Positions 1 through 7,407 of a DNA stretch of 9,087 nt are shown here, piece by piece. The stretch lies in contig JALNVJ010000053.1 of assembly GCA_023227645.1 (NCBI GenBank), positions 1 to 9,087 on the forward strand, written 5' to 3'. Under the pieces are notes generated by a model. That model saw nothing but the letters and a program-made list of their open reading frames with translations. It was not told where the DNA came from and searched no databases. A program made the position numbers and the translations under genes. This DNA comes from Bacteroidales bacterium (GTDB taxonomy: Bacteria > Bacteroidota > Bacteroidia > Bacteroidales > P3). How positions within the stretch are numbered: the first letter of the stretch is position 1; every line of letters begins with the position of its first letter.

Positions 1-416
1 AAATTCAACAAAGTTCAGATGCCACTTATAGGGTTTATGATTGGGACAGAAAAGATGACCAAGGTAATCCTCGCCAGCTTCATATTCAAGAGGCAATTGA
101 GGCATTAGACTTTAAATCTGTTGGACAGAATGCTAAAAGCGCTTATGATTACGTTTTAAATAAGACCTCTGAGCTAGTTACAACTCCATATTTCACAACA
201 AATGTTCTTCATCTTACAGAAACAATTGAAAAAGATTATTCGGCATTAGATAGTTTTGTGGTTTATTTATGTGTTGAAGGAGGGGGAATAATTCATACCT
301 TAGGACATCAAATTCCTATTATTATGGGAGAAGTGGTTTTAATTCCTGCAATTGCAGAAAACACAATTATTGAACCAATAGGACTTGTTAGCATTTTAGA
401 GACCTATATTTTATAG
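1..416 (+). CDS. manA: Mannose-6-phosphate isomerase, class I (C-terminal part)
   Basis: Partial gene, cut by the left edge; 137 codons remain, read from base 3 to a TAG stop at 414-416. The enzyme interconverts mannose 6-phosphate and fructose 6-phosphate in the cytoplasm, linking central metabolism to GDP-mannose and other mannose-derived sugars. The visible start IQQSSDATYRVYDWDR is the hallmark segment of the short, cupin-fold bacterial ManA group, with the conserved Arg of the TYRVYDW stretch. A second cupin-like beta region follows, with a GGGIIHTLGHQIPIIMGEVVLIPA segment at about residues 92-115 of the fragment. The zinc ligands lie mostly in the missing N-terminal half. The intact short form is roughly 310-325 residues, so a little under half is present. 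The next gene starts 47 bp downstream on the same strand, so the two may be co-transcribed. Confidence 0.9.
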   Translation, partial: IQQSSDATYRVYDWDRKDDQGNPRQLHIQEAIEALDFKSVGQNAKSAYDYVLNKTSELVTTPYFTTNVLHLTETIEKDYSALDSFVVYLCVEGGGIIHTLGHQIPIIMGEVVLIPAIAENTIIEPIGLVSILETYIL

Positions 417-420
417 TACG

Positions 421-458
421 GTAAAAGATAAAATGAAAAGTATTAGTAAAAGATAAAA
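421..458 (+). repeat. Short direct repeat between manA and the carbonic anhydrase gene
   Basis: The 13-mer GTAAAAGATAAAA occurs at 421-433 and again at 446-458, a 25-bp period, filling most of the 47-bp gap. The second copy ends just before the ATG at 464 and supplies its A-rich leader. It could be a small tandem duplication or a doubled A-rich translation enhancer; in such A-rich DNA chance is also possible. Confidence 0.4.
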
Positions 459-463
459 AAAAT

Positions 464-982
464 ATGGCATTAATAAAATCAGTTAAAGGAAAGAAACCAA
501 TTTTTGGCAAAGATTGTTTTATGGCAGAAAACTCAACAATTATTGGAGATGTTGTGGCAGGAGACAACTGTTCATTTTGGTTTAATAGTGTGGTTAGAGG
601 AGATGTTCATTCAATAAAGATGGGCAATTATGTTAATGTTCAAGATGGAGCTTGTATTCATTGCACCTATTTAACCCACCCAACAACAATTGGCAACTAT
701 GTTTCTATTGCTCACAATGCTATTGTTCATGGTTGCACCATTAAGGATAATATTTTAATTGGAATGGGAGCTATTGTTATGGATGGCTGTATTATTGAAT
801 CTAATTCTATTATTGCAGCAGGTGCTATTCTTTTGGAAAACACTCATGTTGAAAGTGGTTCAATTTATGCAGGAATTCCAGCAAAGAAAGTTAAGGATAT
901 TGATCCAGAACGTTTAGAAGGAACAGTTAAACGCATAGCAGGTTCGTATCCAACTTATGCTTCTTGGATAGATAACGACTAA
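464..982 (+). CDS. Gamma-class carbonic anhydrase family protein (left-handed beta-helix)
   Basis: 172 residues, the usual length for the YrdA/PaaY-type branch of the gamma carbonic anhydrase family. The protein is a left-handed parallel beta-helix built from hexapeptide repeats (IIGDVVAGDNCSFWFNSVVRGD, IGNYVSIAHNAIVHG, IGMGAIVMDG), then a C-terminal helix from about residue 145. Family members form trimers with a metal at each subunit interface. The three metal-binding histidines correspond to H66 (CIH), H84 and H89 (AHNAIVHGC). The active-site positions R45, D47 and Q60 (NVQDG) are also present. The acidic loop of the Methanosarcina Cam enzyme is absent, as in YrdA-like members, many of which show little or no measured CO2 hydration, so activity is not certain. 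No signal peptide is seen, so it should be cytoplasmic. The start has an A-rich leader. It sits downstream of manA, with a terminator-like hairpin beyond its stop. Confidence 0.9.
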   Translation: MALIKSVKGKKPIFGKDCFMAENSTIIGDVVAGDNCSFWFNSVVRGDVHSIKMGNYVNVQDGACIHCTYLTHPTTIGNYVSIAHNAIVHGCTIKDNILIGMGAIVMDGCIIESNSIIAAGAILLENTHVESGSIYAGIPAKKVKDIDPERLEGTVKRIAGSYPTYASWIDND

Positions 983-1030
983 ATTTTCATAAATCTTGAT
1001 ATAAAATTATTAAATCTTCGTTTCAAAGTG

Positions 1031-1095
1031 CAAATGATGCACATCTTTCATACCAAATGATGCACATCTTTCGGGGTGAAAGATGTGCATCATTT
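1031..1095. repeat. Three-copy repeat: two direct, one inverted 18-19 nt word
   Basis: The 19-mer CAAATGATGCACATCTTTC occurs exactly at 1031-1049 and 1054-1072 (23-bp period, 4-bp spacer). Its 18-nt core is repeated as an exact reverse complement at 1078-1095. Copies 2 and 3 form a perfect 18-bp stem with a GGGGT loop. Copy 1 could pair with copy 3 equally well, so two mutually exclusive stems of equal length are possible. Each copy also contains a short inner dyad, GATG-CA-CATC. The element lies between two convergent genes and is less A+T-rich than its surroundings. It may be a dispersed intergenic repeat, a decayed palindromic element, or a local duplication of a terminator arm. Confidence 0.85.
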
Positions 1096-1102
1096 TATTT
1101 TT
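1055..1102 (+). terminator. Probable Rho-independent terminator of the carbonic anhydrase gene
   Basis: A perfect 18-bp stem (1055-1072 with 1078-1095) and a 5-nt GGGGT loop are followed by a T-rich tract, TATTTTT, at 1096-1102. It lies about 70 bp after the stop codon at 980-982. The stem is longer and the T-tract less pure than in a textbook terminator. On the - strand there is no T-run after the hairpin, so it does not look like a terminator for the converging receptor gene. Confidence 0.6.
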
Positions 1103-1111
1103 GGAAATTGA

Positions 1112-1151
1112 AGGATTAACTTTTGGATAAAACCTCAAAGGACTTAATCCT
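1112..1151. repeat. Weak inverted repeat downstream of the receptor gene
   Basis: AGGATTAA at 1112-1119 pairs with TTAATCCT at 1144-1151, an 8-bp stem enclosing 24 nt. A second, imperfect pairing of CTTT (1120-1123) with AAAG (1137-1140) inside it is possible. It is about 70 bp past the stop of the leftward receptor gene and could help end that transcript, but no T-run follows on the - strand. No other hairpin downstream of that gene looks convincing. Confidence 0.3.
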
Positions 1152-1220
1152 ATGAATTTTATAATGCAAATATACAAAATATTTTTATAATATACAATAC
1201 TAGCAATTTTAAAATAAATA

Positions 1221-3542
1221 TTAGAAACTTAGACTTAATCCCATACTTGGCATTATTGGCAACTGATCGACCCTTTCCCCTGTTATTCTGTCTTGATAAA
1301 ATAGATTATTTCTATTATATGCATTAGTTACACTTAAATTTAGCTCAAGAATTGAGGACTTAAAGACTTCAAATCGTTTTTTGATAGAAATATCTAATCG
1401 ATGATATTCTGGTAATCTTTGAGAATTATAATCACCAAGTAGCATCTGGAGTGTTCCATTGGAATAAATATAATCGTAATCAATTCCTGATTGGAAGTCT
1501 AACATTTCTTGTCCTCCTTTGTTGGGAGTATAAGCAAATCCACTGCCATAATTCCATCTTAAACTTATTTCCCATGATCGAGCTAACCCAACTTGATAGG
1601 AAATTAATACATTTACATTATGTCTTCTGTCGTAATGTGGTGCATATTGAACCAGCTCGTCATCTCTAACTACTTTTCCAAGTGAGTAAACTGTCCAAAC
1701 ATATAATCTATCGTCGTCATATTTCAAACTAAGGTCTATTCCATAAGCCTTACCATTTTCTATAGCATATTCTTTTTTAAGATAGTCCGGACTATCAATA
1801 TGTTCTTCATCATCGTTGAAATATTTGTTTCGGTTGAGGGAGATTAGTCCATCCATTGATTTATAATAACCTTCAAGATTAAGGGTTATATGTTTAGTTA
1901 AATCAAATTCTGCTCCAAGTATAAAATGTTTTGAAGTTTGAAGGTATGAGTCAATTTCTTGCCCCTTATATGTACTTACAATATTCATACTTTCGGGAGA
2001 TATGGTTTCATAGCCTGTGAATAGGTTTACTATATCAATATCGGGCTTAGTGTCAATAAATATTTGAGAATAAAGTCCTGTTGCTGCTTTTAAACGAATT
2101 TTATCTGTTAGATTATATTTTAATGCAAGTCTTGGCTCTGGAGATGCTTTGCTCATTGAAGCGTAATAGCTAAGTCGGAAACTTGGTTCATAGAGAAACT
2201 TACCCCATACTCCTTTAAATAATCCATAGACTCCTAATTCGGTTGAATAATTGATACTTTCGGTGGATGAGGGTCTGTTATCTGTGAATTGAGTTATATT
2301 TGTGCTAGTTGTGTTGCCTATCATTTCTATTCCATAAATCAATTTATTATCCACATAGAAATTAGTTGCCGATAAGCCTACATTAAACCCTCCAATATTA
2401 CTTGACTTTGAATTTCCTGTTGTAGTTTCTTTCATATTTACAGTATAATCTGAATATGCAAATATCCCTTCAACTAATGCTGAAGTATTACCAGGAAGAA
2501 GAAGAAAGTTAGCTCCCACTCCTCTATTTACCCAATCGAAATTAGCAATAGATTTATAGTCTGTTACCTTGTCGGTATAGTTAAATCCAAACAAACTAAC
2601 CTTTGAACCATTGTCTCCACTAAGAGTCAGCTTACCGTAAAGGTCTAAGAAATCATAGGGAAGTGTTCCGTCGATATATGAATATAGTTTTTTTGAGGTA
2701 TAAGATAGGTAAGAGTTTTTGGCGGTAAGTAGATATGTTAGAGTTAAGCCTGAGGAAGAATCTTGTTTGATTATTGGTCCTTCAAGTAAAAGATTGGCTC
2801 CAAAAGTGCTTGCTCCTATTTTCCCTTTTGTAGCCTTCTTGTTTCCATCTCTTATAGAAATATCCATAACAGAAGAAAGAATTCCTCCATATTTTGCTCC
2901 AAAGCCTCCTGTAAATATATCTGCATTACGTATTACATCGGTTTCAAAAACAGAAAATAAACCAATTGAATGGAAAGGATTATAAATTACCATTCCATCT
3001 AATAAAACCTTATTTTGTATTGCAGAACCTCCTCTTATGTAGAGTTGTCCTCCTTGGTCTCCTGTGAAAATTACGCCAGGAAGAACTTGCATATATTGTG
3101 CTAAATCGGATGTTCCTCCAATAGATGGCATTTGTGTAATATCTTTTGCAGTAATTTTCTCAATAGAAACTTGGCTTTCTGTTCTCGCAGCTAATCTTTC
3201 TGCACTAATCTCAACTGCATTAAGAAGTTTTGAGCTTGGCTCTAATTCAATTTTAAGAGTGGTTATTTCATTGGTCATTACCTTTATTGGCAATAGCTTT
3301 TCTTCATATCCCATAAAAGTAACTCTTATTGTATAATCTCCTTGTGGAACTTTGGAGATAACGAAATATCCATTATTATCGGTGCTACTTCCGTAGGTTG
3401 TATTTAGGATTAGTACATTGGAAAAAATTATTGTTTCTCCTGTTGCTTTATCGTAAACAAAGCCTCTAACCGATCCAGTTTGAGCTATTGTGATTGTTGT
3501 AATTGTTATAAAAACAAAAAAGAGAACTATTAGTTTTTTCAT
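1221..3542 (-). CDS. TonB-dependent outer-membrane receptor with carboxypeptidase-like regulatory domain
   Basis: 773 residues. A signal peptide covers about residues 1-20 (MKKLIVLFF... to ITIA, cleavage before Q21). Residues 22-105 form a carboxypeptidase-regulatory-like beta-sandwich (GSVRGFVYDKATGE, then DNNGYFVISKVPQGDYTIRVTFMGYE), typical of Bacteroidota receptors. The plug lies at about 125-232, with the motifs QLYIRGGSAIQNKVLLDG and NADIFTGGFGAKYGGILSSVMDI. The rest is a beta-barrel ending in aromatic GLSLSF, as expected for BAM-assembled proteins. It should import a ligand across the outer membrane using TonB-ExbBD energy. No SusD-like lipoprotein adjoins it, so it is not a classic SusCD glycan importer, and its length is nearer to stand-alone receptors than to SusC proteins of about 1000 residues. 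The substrate cannot be read from the sequence. It starts 15 bp after holA stops, suggesting a shared transcript. Confidence 0.9.
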   Translation of the reverse strand: MKKLIVLFFVFITITTITIAQTGSVRGFVYDKATGETIIFSNVLILNTTYGSSTDNNGYFVISKVPQGDYTIRVTFMGYEEKLLPIKVMTNEITTLKIELEPSSKLLNAVEISAERLAARTESQVSIEKITAKDITQMPSIGGTSDLAQYMQVLPGVIFTGDQGGQLYIRGGSAIQNKVLLDGMVIYNPFHSIGLFSVFETDVIRNADIFTGGFGAKYGGILSSVMDISIRDGNKKATKGKIGASTFGANLLLEGPIIKQDSSSGLTLTYLLTAKNSYLSYTSKKLYSYIDGTLPYDFLDLYGKLTLSGDNGSKVSLFGFNYTDKVTDYKSIANFDWVNRGVGANFLLLPGNTSALVEGIFAYSDYTVNMKETTTGNSKSSNIGGFNVGLSATNFYVDNKLIYGIEMIGNTTSTNITQFTDNRPSSTESINYSTELGVYGLFKGVWGKFLYEPSFRLSYYASMSKASPEPRLALKYNLTDKIRLKAATGLYSQIFIDTKPDIDIVNLFTGYETISPESMNIVSTYKGQEIDSYLQTSKHFILGAEFDLTKHITLNLEGYYKSMDGLISLNRNKYFNDDEEHIDSPDYLKKEYAIENGKAYGIDLSLKYDDDRLYVWTVYSLGKVVRDDELVQYAPHYDRRHNVNVLISYQVGLARSWEISLRWNYGSGFAYTPNKGGQEMLDFQSGIDYDYIYSNGTLQMLLGDYNSQRLPEYHRLDISIKKRFEVFKSSILELNLSVTNAYNRNNLFYQDRITGERVDQLPIMPSMGLSLSF

Positions 3543-3557
3543 TTAATAAAAAATGTA

Positions 3558-4565
3558 TTAATGTGTAATTTTAAAAATTAACTCCTTTAATAAATCACCA
3601 TTACTTTGATTTGGAGCAACATTCAGACCTTTTGATTTCAAATCATATTCTCTGATTAAGGATATAATTTGAAAGAGCTTTTCTATACTATATATTCTTA
3701 CTGCACTAATGTATTCATTAGCAAAATACTGACTGATTCCAATTGCTTGTGCAATATTTTGAGGTGTTTTTTCGCCAACCTGAGCTGCAATTAATATTTT
3801 TGTAAAATAAGAAAATAATGAAGGTAGTATTAATTGAATTGGATTTTCTTTTGGATTGGCATCGAAATAATTTATAATCTTATTCGCTGTTAGAATATCT
3901 CTCACCGACAAGGCCTTTTGGAGTTCAAACACATTGAAATCTTTAGAAATTCCAATATGTTCTTGTATTTTATCAATGGTTATTTCCTCACCCTCTTTAA
4001 TATTTAGTTTGAGCTTGGAAAGTTCATTAGCTATATTGCCTAAATTATTACCGAGATAATCAGCAATAATTTGAGATACTGGAGTTTTAATACTTAGCCC
4101 TATTGTTTTTGCGTAGTTTACAGTCCATTGAGGAACTGCATTATCATATAGCTTCTTACTCTCAAAAACAACCCCTATCTTATCTACCTTCTTTTTAAAC
4201 GCAGCTTCAATCTTCTTATATTTATAACAGATAACTATTATGGAGCTTGGAACAGGACAATTGAAATAGGTGTCGAATTTTGACCAATCTTTCTTATCCA
4301 TATCTTGCGCCTCACGAACCAAAACAAGACGTCTTTCGGCCATTATAGGATATTGCTTTGCTGAAGCAAGTATATTATCTACACTAATATCTCCTCCATA
4401 ATAGAGGGTTTGGTTAAAATCTTTTTCTGATTCATCCAATAATGTATGTTCAAAAGCATCGGCTAGCTCATCAATATAATAGCTTTCATCTCCAGTAATT
4501 ATATAGATTGGGGACAAAACATTATTCTTTATATCTGAAAGTATTTCTTCGTATTTCTTTGCCAT
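3558..4565 (-). CDS. holA: DNA polymerase III subunit delta
   Basis: 335 residues, the normal length for HolA. Delta is part of the clamp-loader complex, where it opens the beta sliding-clamp ring during replication. The N-terminal AAA+-like domain (about residues 18-135) begins with SPIYIITGDESYYIDELADAF, which takes the place of the degenerate nucleotide-binding segment of this family. Then come the conserved YPIMAERRLVLVREAQDMDK stretch, a helical middle domain (about 140-210, including IADYLGNNLGNIANELSKL), and a helical C-terminal collar domain ending in NGDLLKELIFKI. Delta subunits do not hydrolyse ATP themselves. The product should be soluble and cytoplasmic. A strong hairpin terminator separates the gene from gldJ upstream, so it probably has its own promoter in the 32 bp between that hairpin and the start codon, or relies on read-through. 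I see no good match to the Bacteroidota promoter consensus there. Confidence 0.93.
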   Translation of the reverse strand: MAKKYEEILSDIKNNVLSPIYIITGDESYYIDELADAFEHTLLDESEKDFNQTLYYGGDISVDNILASAKQYPIMAERRLVLVREAQDMDKKDWSKFDTYFNCPVPSSIIVICYKYKKIEAAFKKKVDKIGVVFESKKLYDNAVPQWTVNYAKTIGLSIKTPVSQIIADYLGNNLGNIANELSKLKLNIKEGEEITIDKIQEHIGISKDFNVFELQKALSVRDILTANKIINYFDANPKENPIQLILPSLFSYFTKILIAAQVGEKTPQNIAQAIGISQYFANEYISAVRIYSIEKLFQIISLIREYDLKSKGLNVAPNQSNGDLLKELIFKITH

Positions 4566-4597
4566 AATTTAATGCGAAATTAAATAAAATAATAGAC

Positions 4598-4632
4598 AAA
4601 AAAAAGTCCTACCAAGAGATAGGACTTTTTTT
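4598..4632 (-). terminator. Rho-independent terminator after gldJ (symmetric)
   Basis: A 13-bp perfect stem (4599-4611 with 4620-4632) has GTCCTA/TAGGAC at its closed end and A/T runs at its base, around an 8-nt loop. Read on the - strand it ends in a run of eight T (4605 to 4598), 20 bp after the gldJ stop, a textbook terminator. It has seven T on the + strand too, so it would work in either direction, although no + strand gene is present here. Confidence 0.9.
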
Positions 4633-4651
4633 ATATAATTTTAATATTTCA

Positions 4652-6187
4652 CTACAAACTCTTTTCACCAATTTGATCCATTGCACAACGGAATCCTATC
4701 CAATCGGTACTCTTTGTTTGATCTAAGAATCTTCTTTGTCCAGGGCTTAAATAATATGCTCTGTCTTTCCAAGAACCACCCTTAACAACTCTAACTTTAT
4801 CATCAATTAATGAAGTAACGTTATATTCGTACATTTCATTAGATTCTTTTTTAGCTACTTGACCTTCTTCATCATCATAAACTATCATATCTTCTTCAGC
4901 TTGTCCTTCTTCTTTCTTCCATTGTTCAGTTAGTTGAGAACGAAGGTCTCCATCAAGATAGTTGATATTATCTGCTTGTTTGTAGTTTGAACGATTTATG
5001 TTTTCGGCAACAGTTACTTCTCTATAGCTAAGCCTACCTAATGAATCTTTTTCTGAAATCATTCCATCAGCATCTAAAACTTTAGTTACATAAACATTAC
5101 CACGGAAAGGGTTAATATCTTCTGCATCTTGACCTGTAGAAGGACGATAAACATCTAAAGTCCATTCTGCAACGTTTCCTGCCATATTATATAAACCATA
5201 ATCGTTAGGGAAGTAGAAAGCAACAGGTGCTGTATAATCCCAATGGTCATTTAAAGCTCCAGCTGTTCCCATTGCATCTCCGCGTGAACGTTTGAAGTTA
5301 GCTAACATTTCACCGTAGTATTTCTTATCATCAGTTCTTACTTGGTAGCCATTCCATGGATATATTCTTCTTTCAATAATTCTTTCATCATAACTATTGC
5401 CAATAAGAGCATAAGCTGCGAATTCCCATTCTGCCTCAGTAGGTAGACGAAAACGAGGAAGTAAAATTCCATCTTCCAATCTAACCTTCCTAACTCCAGC
5501 TGAGTTTGGATCTAAGTCTTCCATTTCATTAAGAACAATACCTTCATAAAGTCCAGCATAGTAAGCATCAGTATTGAAAGTATTATCCCCTGTTGCATCT
5601 GGGTCAACTTCTAAGTATTGTGCATCAATTAATATTCTTTCATTAACTCTGTCAGTCCTCCAATTACAATATTCAACTGCTTGAAGCCAAGAAACCCCAA
5701 CAACTGGAAAATCAGCATAGTTTGGATGACGGAAGTAATTTTCAACCATTGCTTCGTTTAATGCAAGCTTAGCCCTCCAAACTAAAGTATCAGGCAAAGC
5801 CTTACTACAATATTCAGGATAATCATTACCATAAGCCCTATTTAACCAATATAAATATTCTCTATAATCATGATTAGATATTTCACACTCATCCATATAA
5901 AATGAAGAAACATTAGCTCTGCGAGGTTGATTATTCCACTCGTGACGAACGTTATCAGTTGTTTGACCCATAACAAAAGTCCCTCCTTCAACAAACATCA
6001 TTCCATTTGGGTCTAAATAAGCACCAGACTTTGCTGATTCATAGCCCCCCCAATTACTATCATCATAATTCCAACCCGTAGTTGAAGAAACATTTGGTCC
6101 CTTACAGCCCACTAATAGAACAATTAGTGATAGGCTTAATAAAATCTTTTTGAATGCATTAACTTTCATACAAAATATATTTTTCAT
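4652..6187 (-). CDS. gldJ: GldJ-like gliding motility/T9SS lipoprotein (SUMF1 fold)
   Basis: 511 residues. GldJ is an outer-membrane lipoprotein needed for gliding and, through stabilising GldK, for type IX secretion in Flavobacterium. The lipobox LVGC gives a lipidated Cys28 after the hydrophobic stretch LLSLSLIVLLV. CKGPN lacks the acidic surface-export signal, which fits a periplasm-facing anchor. TTGW at 36-39 and the formylglycine-generating-enzyme (SUMF1) fold at about 64-503 follow, with FVEGGTFVMG, HEWNNQP, LPDTLVWR, FPVVGVSWLQAVEYCNWRTDRVNE, RLPTEAEWEFAAYAL and GFRCAM. These match GldJ better than its paralogue GldK. The GGSW segment (470-473) continues KDRAYYL, without the catalytic cysteines of true formylglycine enzymes, so the role is structural. 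An acidic, probably flexible insert lies at about 420-455. An alternative start at Met7 (6169) gives a more standard signal peptide; the longer form has the more A-rich leader. It follows porP/sprF by 51 bp. Confidence 0.88.
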   Translation of the reverse strand: MKNIFCMKVNAFKKILLSLSLIVLLVGCKGPNVSSTTGWNYDDSNWGGYESAKSGAYLDPNGMMFVEGGTFVMGQTTDNVRHEWNNQPRRANVSSFYMDECEISNHDYREYLYWLNRAYGNDYPEYCSKALPDTLVWRAKLALNEAMVENYFRHPNYADFPVVGVSWLQAVEYCNWRTDRVNERILIDAQYLEVDPDATGDNTFNTDAYYAGLYEGIVLNEMEDLDPNSAGVRKVRLEDGILLPRFRLPTEAEWEFAAYALIGNSYDERIIERRIYPWNGYQVRTDDKKYYGEMLANFKRSRGDAMGTAGALNDHWDYTAPVAFYFPNDYGLYNMAGNVAEWTLDVYRPSTGQDAEDINPFRGNVYVTKVLDADGMISEKDSLGRLSYREVTVAENINRSNYKQADNINYLDGDLRSQLTEQWKKEEGQAEEDMIVYDDEEGQVAKKESNEMYEYNVTSLIDDKVRVVKGGSWKDRAYYLSPGQRRFLDQTKSTDWIGFRCAMDQIGEKSL

Positions 6188-6238
6188 TTTTATTCTTTAC
6201 TTATATACTATCTTTTATAAGATTTTGTTTCATTTTTC

Positions 6239-7225
6239 TTAGAAAGAAGGACAATCTATTGATTTTATCCTCTTCCGTTTCTCAGGACAATTAAATTGCA
6301 ATCCTAATGATATTTCGTGAGCACCCCCTGAAACATTAGACAGAGAAGACACTGTTAAGTCATAACTATATCCAACCTTAAACATTCCTTGTTGAACTCC
6401 AACCATAAAAATAAAAGCATCAGCATTTTTAAATGTTAGAGCTTGGCGGAACCATGCACCAACAATAAAAGGAGACCAATCCAAATATACACCATAGTTC
6501 AAATCTTGGAATCCTCCTTGGTTGTGATAAATTACATTTGGAGAAATAATAGGAGCTCCAAAGAAAGCATTGGTCCTACGTTTATCTCTGCTTATGTTTA
6601 GTTTCATTCCCCCGTGAACTGTTGTTTTAAAAGGAAGTCTATTATATGAAATAAAACCATCATCTGGTTGGGTTAAATGTGCAAATGCAACTCCTCCATA
6701 CCAATTATCGCCATAAACTACTGTTCCAGCAGAAAAATCGGCATATGTATGTGTAAGATCTCCTGGAATTTGAGCCTGTGTTCCATAAATAAATCCATAA
6801 CGAGGATCAATCATATCTCCGAAAGTAAGTCCTGAAAAATCTAAACTCCTATTTGCAACTGTTGCTTGAAGAGCCAAATTAAGATTAATCTTACTAGTAA
6901 GCTTTAAACGAAGTGAATACATCATTGAAAGAGAAACATTATTAAATGTCTGCCCTTGTTGGTCTCCAAGTAATATAAAACCAATACCTCCACTTAAGAA
7001 ATCAACATATTGGTCATAAGTTATGGTTTGGGTAGTAAAAGCACCCAAACTCGGCCATTGATTTCTATATGTCATATTCACCCTAGGACAAATACTTGCT
7101 CCAGCTAAAGCAGGGTTAATATAAAGAGGGTTAGCATAAAACTGCGAAAAATGAGGGTCTTGAGCATTAACCTCACTCACTAAAGCCACAAAAGCTAAAA
7201 TTACTAACAGTATGGTTTTTTTCAT
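6239..7225 (-). CDS. PorP/SprF family type IX secretion outer-membrane protein
   Basis: 328 residues, typical for the family. A signal peptide ends at about A21 (SEVNA, then QDPHFSQFYANPLYINPALAG, the family's N-terminal signature). MTYRNQWPSLGAFTTQTITYDQ follows at about 51-72. The remainder alternates in the way of a small beta-barrel, with repeated SYDL/GLQF-type strands near the end and a final Phe. PorP of Porphyromonas is required for type IX secretion, and SprF of Flavobacterium helps bring SprB to the cell surface; many genomes carry several copies, each tied to particular cargo, so I leave the symbol open. It is the first gene of an apparent two-gene unit with gldJ. The order resembles porP-porK of the porPKLMN cluster, with GldJ in place of its paralogue PorK/GldK, but no porLMN genes follow. 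A promoter-like pair lies upstream. Confidence 0.9.
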   Translation of the reverse strand: MKKTILLVILAFVALVSEVNAQDPHFSQFYANPLYINPALAGASICPRVNMTYRNQWPSLGAFTTQTITYDQYVDFLSGGIGFILLGDQQGQTFNNVSLSMMYSLRLKLTSKINLNLALQATVANRSLDFSGLTFGDMIDPRYGFIYGTQAQIPGDLTHTYADFSAGTVVYGDNWYGGVAFAHLTQPDDGFISYNRLPFKTTVHGGMKLNISRDKRRTNAFFGAPIISPNVIYHNQGGFQDLNYGVYLDWSPFIVGAWFRQALTFKNADAFIFMVGVQQGMFKVGYSYDLTVSSLSNVSGGAHEISLGLQFNCPEKRKRIKSIDCPSF

Positions 7226-7250
7226 TATCAGTTTGTTTATTTCTATTCAC

Positions 7251-7284
7251 CAAAATGGTATTATTCAATTGGCAATATTACAAA
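7251..7284 (-). promoter_or_regulatory. Candidate promoter for porP/sprF-gldJ
   Basis: On the - strand a run of eight T ends in G (7289 to 7281), giving TTTG as a -33 element. After 20 bp comes TACCATTTTG (7260 to 7251), an approximate fit to the Bacteroidota -7 element TAnnTTTG with one extra base. The ATG is 25 bp further on. The layout closely mirrors the candidate on the porU side. Confidence 0.45.
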
Positions 7285-7407
7285 AAAAATCACAAACAAT
7301 TAATATGTTGTTTAGTAAAAATTTATTCATACTGCTATAATATTATGATTACCAACCAAAAGACTATATTTATATGATTGTTTTTTTTCTTTGTTTTATT
7401 AGTTTTA

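Noticed and set aside
433..456. Seven-codon ORF (MKSISKR) just before the carbonic anhydrase gene
   Set aside because: Very short, made largely of the local A-rich repeat, and with no sign of a leader-peptide attenuator around it.
1031..1095. CRISPR array or insertion-sequence end
   Set aside because: Only two direct units with a 4-bp spacer, no cas or transposase gene nearby, and no target-site duplication around the element.
1168..1184. Small hairpin AAATAT-N5-ATATTT as terminator of the receptor gene
   Set aside because: A six-base A/T-only stem without a following T-run on the - strand is expected by chance in this sequence.
1451..3336. Open frames on the + strand at 1451-1669, 2719-2985 and 3064-3336
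   Set aside because: They lie wholly antisense to the well-supported receptor gene, resemble no family I know, and lack their own leader or promoter; they are shadows of that gene.
4566..4597. Possible holA promoter: TTTG at the end of the terminator T-run and TAATTTCG further on (- strand)
   Set aside because: The spacer is only 14 bp, shorter than the roughly 19 bp usual for Bacteroidota, and the TTTG belongs to the terminator; too weak to list as a feature.
4652..6187. Reading the SUMF1 lipoprotein as GldK/PorK or as an active formylglycine-generating enzyme
   Set aside because: HEWNNQP, LPDTLVWR and WLQAVEYCNWRTDRVNE fit GldJ, no gldL/porL gene follows, and the catalytic cysteines are absent.
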